From contig NZ_JAFBCE010000001.1 of NCBI RefSeq assembly GCF_016907555.1, forward strand, positions 372,001-436,000: DNA of 64,000 nucleotides, given 5' to 3'. Positions 37,386-45,911 of the stretch are shown here, one piece after another (position 1 is the first letter of the stretch; the number at the start of each line of letters is the position of its first letter). The translations under genes were made by a program, and so were the position numbers. The notes beneath the pieces are model-generated. The model searched no databases. It was not told where the DNA came from and saw only the letters and a program-made list of their open reading frames with translations. This stretch comes from Microbacterium laevaniformans. Its GTDB lineage: Bacteria > Actinomycetota > Actinomycetes > Actinomycetales > Microbacteriaceae.

Positions 37386-38037
37386 CGGCATCCGCGTTGT
37401 CATCGTCGACGACCATTCGATCTTTCGCTCGGGTCTGCGCAGCGACCTCGACGACACCGTCGTGGTCGTCGGGGAGGCAGCTGATGTGCCCACCGCGATC
37501 GCCGTCATCACCCAGACGCGGCCGGACGTGGTTCTGCTCGATGTGCATCTGCCGGGCGGGCAGGGCGACGATGCCACCGGCGGCGAAGAGGTCATCCGCG
37601 CCGCCGCCGCCGCGCCGACCCGGTTCCTGGCGCTGAGCGTGTCGGACGCGGCCGAGGACGTCGTGCGCGTGATCCGCGCGGGCGCCCGCGGCTACATCAC
37701 CAAGGGTTCGTCGGGTGCGGAAGTGAGTCGAGCAGCCCACGCCGTCGCCGAGGGGGACGCCGTGTTCTCGCCGCGCCTGGCGGGGTTCGTGCTCGATGCG
37801 TTCGGCGCGGTCGCGGGTGAGACCGCCGCCGTCGACGACGAGCTCGATCGCCTCTCGGCCCGCGAGCAGGAGGTGATGCGCCTCATTGCCCGCGGCTACG
37901 CGTACAAGGAAGTCGCGAGCGCGCTGTTCATCTCGATCAAGACGGTCGAGACGCACGTCTCGGCGGTGCTGCGAAAGCTTCAGCTGTCGTCACGGCACGA
38001 GCTGACGGTGTGGGCCTCGCAGCGGCGCCTGCTCTGA
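37378..38037 (+). CDS. NarL/LuxR-family response regulator
   Basis: A 219-residue regulator: receiver domain with acidic pocket VIVDDH, phosphoacceptor Asp55 (VVLLDVHLPG), conserved Ser/Thr and Lys (LSVSDA, GYITKGSSG), then a LuxR-type helix-turn-helix from about residue 153 (LSAREQEVMRLIARGYAYKEVA, recognition helix ISIKTVETHVSAVLRKL). GTG 37378 is inside the end of the kinase gene, so the two are coupled. It is likely to control the PspC gene and itself. Confidence 0.93.
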   Translation: MADGIRVVIVDDHSIFRSGLRSDLDDTVVVVGEAADVPTAIAVITQTRPDVVLLDVHLPGGQGDDATGGEEVIRAAAAAPTRFLALSVSDAAEDVVRVIRAGARGYITKGSSGAEVSRAAHAVAEGDAVFSPRLAGFVLDAFGAVAGETAAVDDELDRLSAREQEVMRLIARGYAYKEVASALFISIKTVETHVSAVLRKLQLSSRHELTVWASQRRLL

Positions 38038-38081
38038 GCAGGTCGCCGCGGCATCCCGTCGGCGGTGTCAGAGCCGCGACC

Positions 38082-38087
38082 TAGACT
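38082..38087 (+). promoter_or_regulatory. -10 box (TAGACT) of pcrA
   Basis: TAGACT ends 9 nt before ATG 38097; there is no ribosome-binding sequence in between. Confidence 0.5.
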
Positions 38088-38096
38088 TGACGGGTT

Positions 38097-40520
38097 ATGA
38101 GCGACCCGATCAAACCCGTCATCGTCGGCATGCCCACGGACGCCGCGCGCGGTGCGGGAGGCCGGGTCGACGAGGATCTCCTGGTGGGCCTCAACCCGCA
38201 GCAGCGCGAAGCTGTCACCTATCGCGGACAAGCGCTGCTCATCGTGGCCGGCGCGGGCTCGGGGAAGACGAGCGTGCTCACGCGCCGCATCGCGTCGCTG
38301 CTGCGGGGACGTGAGGCCTGGCCGAGCCAGATCCTCGCCATCACCTTCACCAACAAGGCCGCCGGCGAGATGCGCGAGCGCGTGCAGCAGCTCATCGGCG
38401 ACACCGCCCAGGGCATGTGGATCTCCACGTTCCACTCGGCGTGCGTGCGCATCCTCCGACGTGAGGCCGACCAGTTCGGCTTCACCAAGAGCTTCACGAT
38501 CTACGACTCCGGCGACTCGCGCGCGCTCATCAAGCGACTCGTCAAGCAGTACGAGGCCGACGCGTTCGGGTTGACCCCGGCATCCGTGCAGGGGCGCATC
38601 TCGAAGCTGAAGAACGAGCTCGCGGATGCCGAGTCGTTCGCGCGCACGGCCAACATGAGCGACCCCGCCGAGCGCCTGTTCGCCGAGATCTTCGCCGACT
38701 ATCAGCGTTCGCTGCAGCGCGCGAACGCGTTCGACTTCGACGATCTCATCGCCCAGACCGTGTATCTGTTCCGTGCGTTCCCGCACGTCGCCGACACCTA
38801 CCGCCGCCGGTTCCGGCACATCCTCGTCGACGAGTACCAGGACACCAACCACGCCCAGTACGCGCTCATCCACGAGCTCACCCGGCCGATCGAAGACGTC
38901 GGTGCGCTGCTGGACGAGACCGACGGGGCGTCGCTGACCGTCGTCGGTGACTCCGACCAGTCGATCTACGCCTTCCGCGGCGCCGACATCCGCAACATCA
39001 CCGAGTTCGAGCGCGACTACCCGGGCGCCAAGGTCGTACTACTCGAGCAGAACTACCGCTCGACGCAGAACATCCTGACCGCGGCCAACGCCGTCATCAG
39101 CAACAACTTCGACCGCAAGGACAAGAAGCTCTGGACCGACTTCGGCGCCGGAGACAAGATCGTCGGTTTCACCGGCTACTCGCAGCACGACGAGGCCCAG
39201 TTCGTCGCCGACGAGGTCGAAGCGCTGCACCGCGCCGGCCTGCCCTACGGCGAGATGGCCGTGTTCTACCGCACCAATTCGCAGTCCCGCGCGCTGGAAG
39301 AGATCTTCATCCGTGCCGCCGTTCCCTACAAGATCATGGGCGGCACCAAGTTCTACGACCGTGCCGAGATCAAAGACGCGATGGCCTACCTCATCGCGGT
39401 CGCCAACCCCGCCGACGAGCTGAGCGTCCGCCGCATCCTGAACAAGCCGCGCCGCGGCATCGGCGACGTCACCGAGACCTCCATCGCCCGCTACGCCGCC
39501 GATCAGGACATCACCTTCCGCGACGCGCTCACCCACGCGTCGGCGCTGGGCGTCGGCCCCAAGATCCAGACCGCGATCGCGCAGCTCGACGCCGTCCTCG
39601 TCGAGGCGACGGCCATCATGCTGCCCGCCTCGGGCGAGGCGCCGCCCTCGACCGCGGTCGCCGAGGGCCTCACCCTTCTGCTCAACAAGAGCGGCTACCT
39701 GGACGCCCTGCGCATGTCGAAGGACCCACAGGACGAGGCGCGCGTCGAGAACCTCGACGAGCTCGTGGCCGTCACCCGGGAGTTCGCCCGGAACAACCCC
39801 GACGGCACCCTCCTCGACTTCCTCACCGAGGTGGCGCTCGTCTCGGATGCCGATGACCTCGCCGACGCATCCGGCACTGTCTCGCTCATGACCATGCACA
39901 CGGCCAAGGGGCTCGAGTACGACGCCGTGTTCGTCACCGGGGTCGAGGAAGATCTCATTCCGCACCGCATCTCCGCGGGGGAGCCGGGCGGTCCGCAGGA
40001 GGAACGGCGTCTGTTCTATGTCGCCCTCACGCGCGCCCGCAAGCGCTTGCACCTCTCGCTCGCCATGACCCGCGCCCAGTTCGGCGAGGTGTCGGTCGCG
40101 ATGCCGTCGCGGTTCCTCCAGGAGATCCCGTACGACCTCATCGACTGGCGCCAGTCACCCGGTGACATCAACGCGCGCGGCCAGGGCGGCTCGCGCGCGC
40201 TGAACGGGCGTAGGCCGGGTGGGTTCGGCGGCTCGGGGACATCGGGTGGCTCGCGCTACGGCGACGACCTGGTCCCGCTGCCCCGGCGGGACAAGCCCGC
40301 GGGCGACCTCGCGAAGTTCGCCAACCGCATCCCCGCGAAGGTGCGCGACAACGGCGAGATGGAGCTGGCGCCCGGTGACCGCATCCGCCACGAGGACTTC
40401 GGAGAGGGCCGTGTCGATCAGGTGACGGGCGAAGGCGCCAAGCGCGTGGCCCACGTGCGCTTCGACCGCGCCGGGCAGAAGAAGCTGCTCATCAAGATCG
40501 CCCCGATCGAGAAGCTGTAG
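38097..40520 (+). CDS. pcrA: ATP-dependent 3'-5' DNA helicase PcrA (UvrD family)
   Basis: An 807-residue superfamily 1A helicase acting in nucleotide-excision and mismatch-type repair and in clearing replication obstacles. Motifs in order: Q motif LNPQQREAV, motif I AGAGSGKTS, Ia TFTNKAAGEMRERV, II LVDEYQDTN, III VVGDSDQSIYAFRGA, IV LEQNYRSTQNIL, V VSLMTMHTAKGLEYDAVF, VI LFYVALTRARKRL. The C-terminus, after a Gly-rich linker, is a Tudor-like domain (GDRIRHEDFGEGRVDQVTG) that in PcrA binds RNA polymerase. Confidence 0.96.
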   Translation: MSDPIKPVIVGMPTDAARGAGGRVDEDLLVGLNPQQREAVTYRGQALLIVAGAGSGKTSVLTRRIASLLRGREAWPSQILAITFTNKAAGEMRERVQQLIGDTAQGMWISTFHSACVRILRREADQFGFTKSFTIYDSGDSRALIKRLVKQYEADAFGLTPASVQGRISKLKNELADAESFARTANMSDPAERLFAEIFADYQRSLQRANAFDFDDLIAQTVYLFRAFPHVADTYRRRFRHILVDEYQDTNHAQYALIHELTRPIEDVGALLDETDGASLTVVGDSDQSIYAFRGADIRNITEFERDYPGAKVVLLEQNYRSTQNILTAANAVISNNFDRKDKKLWTDFGAGDKIVGFTGYSQHDEAQFVADEVEALHRAGLPYGEMAVFYRTNSQSRALEEIFIRAAVPYKIMGGTKFYDRAEIKDAMAYLIAVANPADELSVRRILNKPRRGIGDVTETSIARYAADQDITFRDALTHASALGVGPKIQTAIAQLDAVLVEATAIMLPASGEAPPSTAVAEGLTLLLNKSGYLDALRMSKDPQDEARVENLDELVAVTREFARNNPDGTLLDFLTEVALVSDADDLADASGTVSLMTMHTAKGLEYDAVFVTGVEEDLIPHRISAGEPGGPQEERRLFYVALTRARKRLHLSLAMTRAQFGEVSVAMPSRFLQEIPYDLIDWRQSPGDINARGQGGSRALNGRRPGGFGGSGTSGGSRYGDDLVPLPRRDKPAGDLAKFANRIPAKVRDNGEMELAPGDRIRHEDFGEGRVDQVTGEGAKRVAHVRFDRAGQKKLLIKIAPIEKL

Positions 40521-40579
40521 CAGGCCGTCCCGACCGGCGGTGGATGCCGCGACCGCCGCGGGCCGCACACCGTCACGGC

Positions 40580-40585
40580 TAGGCT
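40580..40585 (+). promoter_or_regulatory. -10 box (TAGGCT) of the SseB-family gene
   Basis: TAGGCT ends 7 nt before ATG 40593; no Shine-Dalgarno sequence. Confidence 0.45.
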
Positions 40586-40592
40586 CGAACCC

Positions 40593-41603
40593 ATGGCACT
40601 CTTCTCGCGTCGCGACCGTTCCGACAAGGGCGATGCCGCCCCGGCGTCCGAGGTCGAGTCCGTCGACGCCCTCGCGGGGACGGACGAACCCGCCGAAGCG
40701 GCCGCCGTCGCTGCCGAGGCCGTGCCGCAGGTCGGCATTTCGGTCTCCACCTTCGGCGCCGACCCGACGGCTCCGGCGCCCGCAGCTCCGACGCGCCCCG
40801 CAGCGACCGCGCCGGCGCCGCGGGAGATCGTCCCCGGTCTGGTCGACAACGCGCTGCTGCAGGCAGCCCTGTCCGCGCTGTCCGCGGAGCCGCAGAACAC
40901 CGAGATCATGAACGTGATGCGCCAGGCGATGCAGGGGCAGCTGTTCCTGCGCGCCCAGGGCGACGTGCAGGCGCTGCTCGCCGCGGGCGAGCAGATCAAC
41001 CTCGCGATCGCGACGGTGGAGGGTAAGCGCTTCCTGCTCGCCTTCAGCGGCGGCGCGGCGTTGCAGGCGAGCGTCGACTCCGAGGGCGGCGTGTCCACAT
41101 CGGTCATCGGCCAGCCGGCGATCGAGGTGCTGCGCAACGCCGTCGGCGGCGGGTATGACGGCGTCTACCTCGACCACGCGACGCTCGGCGCCCGCGTGAT
41201 CCTGCCGTCGCCGCTGATCAGCCGTGCGGTCGAGGAGAGCGAGCCGACCTTCGAGATCAAGACCCTGCTTTCGGGATCGCGCGATGAGAGCACGGCGGCA
41301 CGCGTCGCCGATGCCCTCTCGCGCCTGCCGGTCTGGGTGGCCGGCAACAGTGACGCCGAGGGGCGCATGGGTCTCGCCGAGGCGCGCACCCCGGACGGAC
41401 AGCGCCGCATGGAGGTGTTCTCGCACCCGTTGGAGGTCGTTGCACTCGGCCGCGGCGACAGCCCCCTGCCGGTGCAGCCCGAGCAGCTGGGTCGCGCGTT
41501 GGCATCCGAGCCCGGCCTCACCGGGGTCGTCGTGGATCCGGGTGGCCCCTGGATCGAACTCGACCGCGACGCGCTCGCGGGCGTGCTCGCACTCGCCCGC
41601 TGA
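40593..41603 (+). CDS. SseB family protein
   Basis: A 336-residue cytoplasmic protein. The first 80 residues are Ala/Glu/Pro-rich and probably disordered. From there an SseB N-terminal domain (VDNALLQAALSALS, QLFLRAQGDVQALLAAGEQI, IATVEGKRFLLAFSGGAAL) is followed by a C-terminal SseB-like domain. SseB-type proteins in enterobacteria modulate serine sensitivity or secretion, but those in actinobacteria have no known function. Single gene, probably leaderless. Confidence 0.8.
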   Translation: MALFSRRDRSDKGDAAPASEVESVDALAGTDEPAEAAAVAAEAVPQVGISVSTFGADPTAPAPAAPTRPAATAPAPREIVPGLVDNALLQAALSALSAEPQNTEIMNVMRQAMQGQLFLRAQGDVQALLAAGEQINLAIATVEGKRFLLAFSGGAALQASVDSEGGVSTSVIGQPAIEVLRNAVGGGYDGVYLDHATLGARVILPSPLISRAVEESEPTFEIKTLLSGSRDESTAARVADALSRLPVWVAGNSDAEGRMGLAEARTPDGQRRMEVFSHPLEVVALGRGDSPLPVQPEQLGRALASEPGLTGVVVDPGGPWIELDRDALAGVLALAR

Positions 41604-41641
41604 CGCGCGCCGTCGGGCACTCGCGCGCCCCACAGCGCGCT

Positions 41642-41718
41642 GCAGATTCGGATCAGTGCATCGGATTCGGATGCTGTGCGGCATCCGGTCCGCATCCGTT
41701 GCTGGCCTCCGAATCTGC
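41642..41718. repeat. 77-bp nested palindrome between SseB and LigD-Pol genes
   Basis: GCAGATTCGGA (41642-41652) and TCCGAATCTGC (41708-41718) are a perfect inverted repeat; inside, GGATGC and GCATCC pair around TGTGCG, and ATTCGGAT occurs twice on the left arm. Short imperfect tandem units of CGGCCCGCCCGAG follow to about 41767. It could also terminate the SseB transcript. Confidence 0.65.
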
Positions 41719-41791
41719 GGCGGCCCGCCCGAGCGCGGCCGCCCGCCCGAGGGCGGCGGCCCGCCCCCTGTCGCGACCGGCGACCGGCCCG

Positions 41792-41797
41792 TAGGGT
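41792..41797 (+). promoter_or_regulatory. -10 box (TAGGGT) of the LigD-type polymerase gene
   Basis: TAGGGT ends 6 nt before ATG 41804, no ribosome site. Confidence 0.45.
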
Positions 41798-41803
41798 CGG
41801 GGC

Positions 41804-42814
41804 ATGGCCTCGGAGCGCATCACCCTGGACGTTGCGGGCCGGGACGTCTCGCTGTCCAGTCCGCACCGCGTCATCTGGCCGCAGCTCGGCATCACGAAGC
41901 AGGAACTCGCCGAGTACGTGATCGCGGTGTCAGAGCCGTTCCTGCGCGCGAACGGCCACCGTCCGGTTTCGCTCGAGCGGTTCCCCGACACGGTCGACGG
42001 GGAGCGCTTCTTCTCGAAGAACCCGCCGCGCGGCGTGCCGGAGTACGTCCACGACGTGATGTGCACCTACAACAGCGGGCGCCGTCACCCGCAGGTCGTC
42101 CTCGACGAGGCCGCCGCGATCGTCTGGGCGGTGCAGATGAACACCGTCGTCTTCCATCCGTGGGCCTCGCTCGCCGCCGACACCGACAATCCCGTCGAAC
42201 TGCGCATCGATCTCGACCCGCAGCCGGGAACCGACTTCGCGGATGCCGCGGCCGTCGCCCCGGTGCTGCGCGACGTGCTGCGCGAGGCCGGCCTCGAGCC
42301 GTGGCTGAAGACCAGCGGCAACCGCGGCATCCACGTGTTCTGCCCCATCGAGCCGACGCACGAGTTCCTCGATGTCCGCCACGCCGTCATCGCGGCCGGG
42401 CGAGAGCTCGCGCGACGGATGCCGGATGCCGTGACGGTCGACTGGTGGAAGGAGGAGCGCGGACGGCGCATCTTCGTCGACTTCAACCAGGCCAATCGCG
42501 ACCGCACCATGGCCGGCGCCTACAGCCCGCGCGCCCTGCCGTCGGCGACCGTCGCGACGCCCATCACCTGGGCGGAGCTGGCCGACGGCGTCGACCCCGC
42601 CGCGTTCACCGTGCGCACGGTGCCGCAACGACTCGCCGCGGTGGGCGATCCGTGGGAGGGTCTGCAGGAGAACCCCGGTCGCATCGATGTGCTGCTCGAG
42701 TGGTGGCGACGCGATCGCGAGGCGGGCCTGGGGGAGCTGCCGTTCCCGCCCGAGTTCCCCAAGATGCCGGGGGAGCCGCCGCGCGTCCAACCCAGTCGGG
42801 CGAAGAAGGACTGA
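41804..42814 (+). CDS. Stand-alone LigD-type polymerase domain (NHEJ primase-polymerase)
   Basis: A 336-residue archaeo-eukaryotic primase-superfamily polymerase of the LigD Pol group, which fills gaps at double-strand breaks, often with ribonucleotides. Key motifs are the catalytic acidic pair in LRIDLDPQPGTDFADA, the SGNRGIHVFCPIEP strand, and WKEERGRRIFVDFNQANRDRTMAGAYSPR, with the third acidic residue in VDFNQ. HRVIWPQLGITKQELAEY at the start is typical of Pol domains. There is no ligase or nuclease domain on the same chain; a LigC-type ligase is 3 kb away on the other strand. No Ku gene in the window. Confidence 0.92.
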   Translation: MASERITLDVAGRDVSLSSPHRVIWPQLGITKQELAEYVIAVSEPFLRANGHRPVSLERFPDTVDGERFFSKNPPRGVPEYVHDVMCTYNSGRRHPQVVLDEAAAIVWAVQMNTVVFHPWASLAADTDNPVELRIDLDPQPGTDFADAAAVAPVLRDVLREAGLEPWLKTSGNRGIHVFCPIEPTHEFLDVRHAVIAAGRELARRMPDAVTVDWWKEERGRRIFVDFNQANRDRTMAGAYSPRALPSATVATPITWAELADGVDPAAFTVRTVPQRLAAVGDPWEGLQENPGRIDVLLEWWRRDREAGLGELPFPPEFPKMPGEPPRVQPSRAKKD

Positions 42815-42854
42815 GCGGGTTCACCGCGCGGTCGCCTGGACCTGCGACGGACTC

Positions 42855-43109
42855 GTGGATCCCCTCGCGATCGTCACCGCGAGTCACCTCGACCAACCCT
42901 TCCTCGTCCTGGGTGGCGAACTGGCCGAGCCGACGCAGAACGTGCTCGCCGTCGACTGGGCCGGAGCCGGCTTCCGCGGCGAGGATCTCGGTCAGGCAGC
43001 CCACCACGATCCGGCGAGCTTCACGCCCGAGCGCTGCCGCAACGCCGTCGCTGCCGGGGTCGCGGCGCTGCTCAGCGGACAGAACGGCGTCGTCGTCTGG
43101 ATCCCCTGA
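42855..43109 (+). CDS. Small hypothetical protein
   Basis: An 84-residue open frame from GTG 42855, with codon composition like its neighbours and a plausible soluble sequence (ILVLGGELAEPTQ-like VLGGELAEPTQNVLAVDWAG, then AAGVAALLSGQNGVVVWIP). It fills the gap between the LigD-Pol stop and the convergent AI-2E gene. There is no clear ribosome site, and the frame is open further upstream through the LigD-Pol gene, so the start is uncertain. No family recognised. Confidence 0.4.
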   Translation: MDPLAIVTASHLDQPFLVLGGELAEPTQNVLAVDWAGAGFRGEDLGQAAHHDPASFTPERCRNAVAAGVAALLSGQNGVVVWIP

Positions 43110-43121
43110 CGCCGCCGCGGG

Positions 43122-44288
43122 TCAGTCGGTGCGGGCGATCGCCTCGCGGCGATGCGGGCGCGCCCACCGCGCCGGGGTGTGCGGGCCGTCCCACACCTGC
43201 ACGATCCCCCACGCGACCGCGGTGATCGGCACGGCGAGCACGGCCCCGACGATGCCGCCCAGCACGGTGCCGGCGGTCAGGGCGATGAGGATGACGAAGG
43301 CGTGCAGCTGCATCGAGCGTCCCATGAGCACGGGCTGCAGCAGGTTGCCCTCCAGCTGATTGACGAGCACGACCACGCCCACCACGAGGAGGGCCACGAC
43401 CCAGCCGTTGGCCACGAGGGCGACCAGCGCAGCGAGGATGCCGGCGAGGGTCGCACCGACGATCGGGATGAACGCCAGCAGGAACACCAGCACCGCCAGC
43501 GGCAGGGCCAACGGCACCTGCAGGATCAGCAGCCCGATCAGGATGCCAACGGCATCGACCGCGGCGACGGTCGCCGTGCCGCGCACGTACGAACCGAGCA
43601 CCGTCACGGTCTTGTCGCCGACCCGCAGCGCGCGCTGGTACGGCTCGCCGCGGAACGGCCGCAGCAGGAAGGCCCACATCTGCGGACCGTCCTTGAGGAA
43701 GAAGAACAGCATCACGACCATCAGCACGAGGCCGGTGATGAAGTTCGCCACGGCGCTGACGCCGGCGAGGGCGCCGCTGCCGAACTGCGCGCTCGTCACG
43801 AAGTCGGTGAGGGTCTTCAGCCACTCGTCGATCTGGGCATGATCGATCTGGAACGGCAGGGTGCCCGCCCACGCCATCAGATCGGTGAAGCCGCCCTGCG
43901 CCTGTGTCGCTAGCTCATCCCACTGGTCGCGCACGGCCCAGATGATCAGCCAGCCCACCGCGGTGAGGACGAGGGCGATCGCGAACAGGGCGATCAGCGT
44001 CGCGACGAGAGAGGGGATGCCGCGCCCGCGCAGCCAGGCCATGAGCGGCGCGAACGCCGAGGCCAGGATCAGCGCGATCACGAGCGGGATCGTCACGACG
44101 GTCAGCTGGCGGATGCCCCAGATGATCCCCGCGGCGAGGGCCACAACCACGATGATCTGCACCGCCCGGATCGCGAGGGCGCCGAAGGCATCCGCCCAGA
44201 GGCTCCACGGTCTGCCCACCGGGCGCACGTCGACCCCGTCCGTGCCGTGCTGGTCGATGCGGACGGTGCGGTCGCGGAACAGTCCCAT
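43122..44288 (-). CDS. AI-2E family transporter (UPF0118)
   Basis: A 388-residue membrane protein with seven to eight hydrophobic segments: an N-terminal pair (IIVVVALAAGIIWGIRQLTV; IPLVIALILASAFAPLMAWL), a soluble stretch in the middle with two amphipathic helices, and a C-terminal bundle with the conserved LAFIPIVGATLAGILAALVAL and NQLEGNLLQPVLMGRSMQLH motifs. This family includes E. coli TqsA (autoinducer-2 export) and sodium/proton antiporters, so the substrate is open. Probably leaderless (TACGGT, 6-nt spacing). Confidence 0.9.
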   Translation of the reverse strand: MGLFRDRTVRIDQHGTDGVDVRPVGRPWSLWADAFGALAIRAVQIIVVVALAAGIIWGIRQLTVVTIPLVIALILASAFAPLMAWLRGRGIPSLVATLIALFAIALVLTAVGWLIIWAVRDQWDELATQAQGGFTDLMAWAGTLPFQIDHAQIDEWLKTLTDFVTSAQFGSGALAGVSAVANFITGLVLMVVMLFFFLKDGPQMWAFLLRPFRGEPYQRALRVGDKTVTVLGSYVRGTATVAAVDAVGILIGLLILQVPLALPLAVLVFLLAFIPIVGATLAGILAALVALVANGWVVALLVVGVVVLVNQLEGNLLQPVLMGRSMQLHAFVILIALTAGTVLGGIVGAVLAVPITAVAWGIVQVWDGPHTPARWARPHRREAIARTD

Positions 44289-44294
44289 GCCTCG

Positions 44295-44300
44295 ACCGTA
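44295..44300 (-). promoter_or_regulatory. -10 box (TACGGT) of the AI-2E family gene
   Basis: On the minus strand TACGGT is followed by six bases and the ATG at 44288; no ribosome site. Confidence 0.45.
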
Positions 44301-44324
44301 GACGACCCGTAGCCTCCGCTTCGG

Positions 44325-45647
44325 TCACCGGGCCGGACGCGACCACTCCCGCTCGGTGAGCACGCGCGCCACGGTCAGGCCGATCGCGAGGGCCACGACG
44401 ACGAACAGCGCGGTCGTCGCATTCTGGATCGCCGCCACCGTGTCGCCGCCGATGACACCGGCGATCGAGCGGTACGCGGCCGCCCCCGGAACCATGATCA
44501 GCACGGCCGGCACGGTCAGGGTCACGCGTGCGGCGCGCAGCCGATCACCGAAGAGGTAGGCGCCGAGTCCCACGGCCAGGGCGGCGGCAGCGGCGGCGAC
44601 GGCGGGATTGACGTGGGCGTCGACGAGCGCCAAGCGCCCGACGTTCGCGACGGCGCCGAGACTCGATGCCGTCAGAGCGATCGCCCAGGGCGTGCCGAAC
44701 AGCAGAGCGAAACCGAGTACCCCGACGAAGCCGGCGGCGAGTCGGACGAGCGACAGGAACGGCTCGGCGAACTCGGGGGCGGCGACCTGCGTGACGGTCG
44801 CGTCGAAGACGGTCGCGACTCCCCAGACGGCGGTGCCGGTGGCCAGCAGCACCAGGACGGCATAGGTGACCCGGGCGATGCCGGCGTTGAGATCCAGTCG
44901 GGCGAGGTCGAGGGCGCCGGTCACGAGCGGGAAGCCGGGAACGAGATAGAGCACGGCGCTGGTCAGTGCCGCGTCGTGCTGTCCGCCGGGAACGCCGAGG
45001 GCGACGAACACCTGCGCGGCGGCCAGGTACACCAGCAGGGCCGTCATCGCCGAGGCGAACACGAGCAGGAACTCGTTCGTGCGGAGGCGGTGGATGAGCA
45101 TCCGCACCCACTGGCCCGCCGCCGCCGCGATCCCGACGGCGACGAACTCCTGCCACCCACCGTTGTTCAGCAGCGCGAAGGCCGCACACGCCAGCGCGGC
45201 CGCCAGCACGCGCGTCAGATCGGAGTAGCGCCGCGGCATCCGCTCGACCTCGCGCAGCTCGCCCTGCAGGTGAGCCGGCGTCGTGCCCGGCTGCAGACGC
45301 GCCGTCAGACGTTTCAGGGCCGTCATGCGGTCGGCGTCGACGGTCGGACGAGGAACTTCCGCCACGCGTGTGCGGAACATCTGACCGCGCCCGGCGGTGA
45401 GCACGATGTCGGTCATGCCGACGCGGCAGTGCACGTCGTCGATTCCCACCGCTTCCGCGGCCCGCACCATGCTGTCGCGCACCCGCGCGGAGGAGGCACC
45501 CGCCCCCAGCATGAGCGATCCCAGGCGCAGCACCGCGTCCGTGCGGGCGATGAACTGCACCGGTTCGAGTGCGAGCTCCTGCGTCACCGTGGGTTCCAGG
45601 GGCTCGGACGGCGCAGCGGACGGCTCGTCGGGCGGGGCGGGGACCAT
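44325..45647 (-). CDS. Threonine/serine exporter, ThrE family
   Basis: A 440-residue membrane protein fusing both halves of the ThrE family. The first 150 residues are a cytoplasmic domain with LGSLMLGAGASSARVRDSM and VGMTDIVLTAGRG, characteristic of DUF1212/ThrE. About ten hydrophobic segments follow, with LYLVPGFPLVTGALDLARLDLNAGI in the first membrane half and PAVLIMVPGAAAYRSIAGV in the second. ThrE of Corynebacterium glutamicum exports threonine and serine by proton-motive force. ATG 45647 is the first sensible start. Overlaps nothing; the AI-2E gene follows by 37 bp on the same strand. Confidence 0.9.
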   Translation of the reverse strand: MVPAPPDEPSAAPSEPLEPTVTQELALEPVQFIARTDAVLRLGSLMLGAGASSARVRDSMVRAAEAVGIDDVHCRVGMTDIVLTAGRGQMFRTRVAEVPRPTVDADRMTALKRLTARLQPGTTPAHLQGELREVERMPRRYSDLTRVLAAALACAAFALLNNGGWQEFVAVGIAAAAGQWVRMLIHRLRTNEFLLVFASAMTALLVYLAAAQVFVALGVPGGQHDAALTSAVLYLVPGFPLVTGALDLARLDLNAGIARVTYAVLVLLATGTAVWGVATVFDATVTQVAAPEFAEPFLSLVRLAAGFVGVLGFALLFGTPWAIALTASSLGAVANVGRLALVDAHVNPAVAAAAAALAVGLGAYLFGDRLRAARVTLTVPAVLIMVPGAAAYRSIAGVIGGDTVAAIQNATTALFVVVALAIGLTVARVLTEREWSRPAR

Positions 45648-45861
45648 GGTCCGATCCTCGCACCGGCGCCGCCGCAGGGCGAGGATCACGAGCCGGAACA
45701 ACGGATGCCGATATTCACGGTCGCCGACCGATCAGCGGTCCTTCGCGCGCCCGTAGGCTCGGGATCACGGAGGAGGGGAGAGCGCCCCTCACCATCCGCA
45801 CCAACGGATCGCATGTCCGGCCGCCGGAACCCGGCGCCGATGCGGGCGTGGGCGGGAGAGC

Positions 45862-45899
45862 CGGATCCGGCCCGTGCGGTGCTGCGCGGGTCGGATCCG
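45862..45899 (-). terminator. Hairpin after the ligase gene, possible terminator
   Basis: CGGATCCGGCCCG and CGGGTCGGATCCG pair at 12 of 13 positions around a 12-base loop, 13 bp beyond the stop of the minus-strand ligase gene. The rest of 45648-45911 shows no gene. Confidence 0.5.
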
Positions 45900-45911
45900 T
45901 GCGCCGCGGCT

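Noticed and set aside
41719..41767. Imperfect repeats of CGGCCCGCCCGAG as a tandem-repeat locus
   Set aside because: Only two to three irregular units in G+C-rich intergenic DNA; too weak to list separately.
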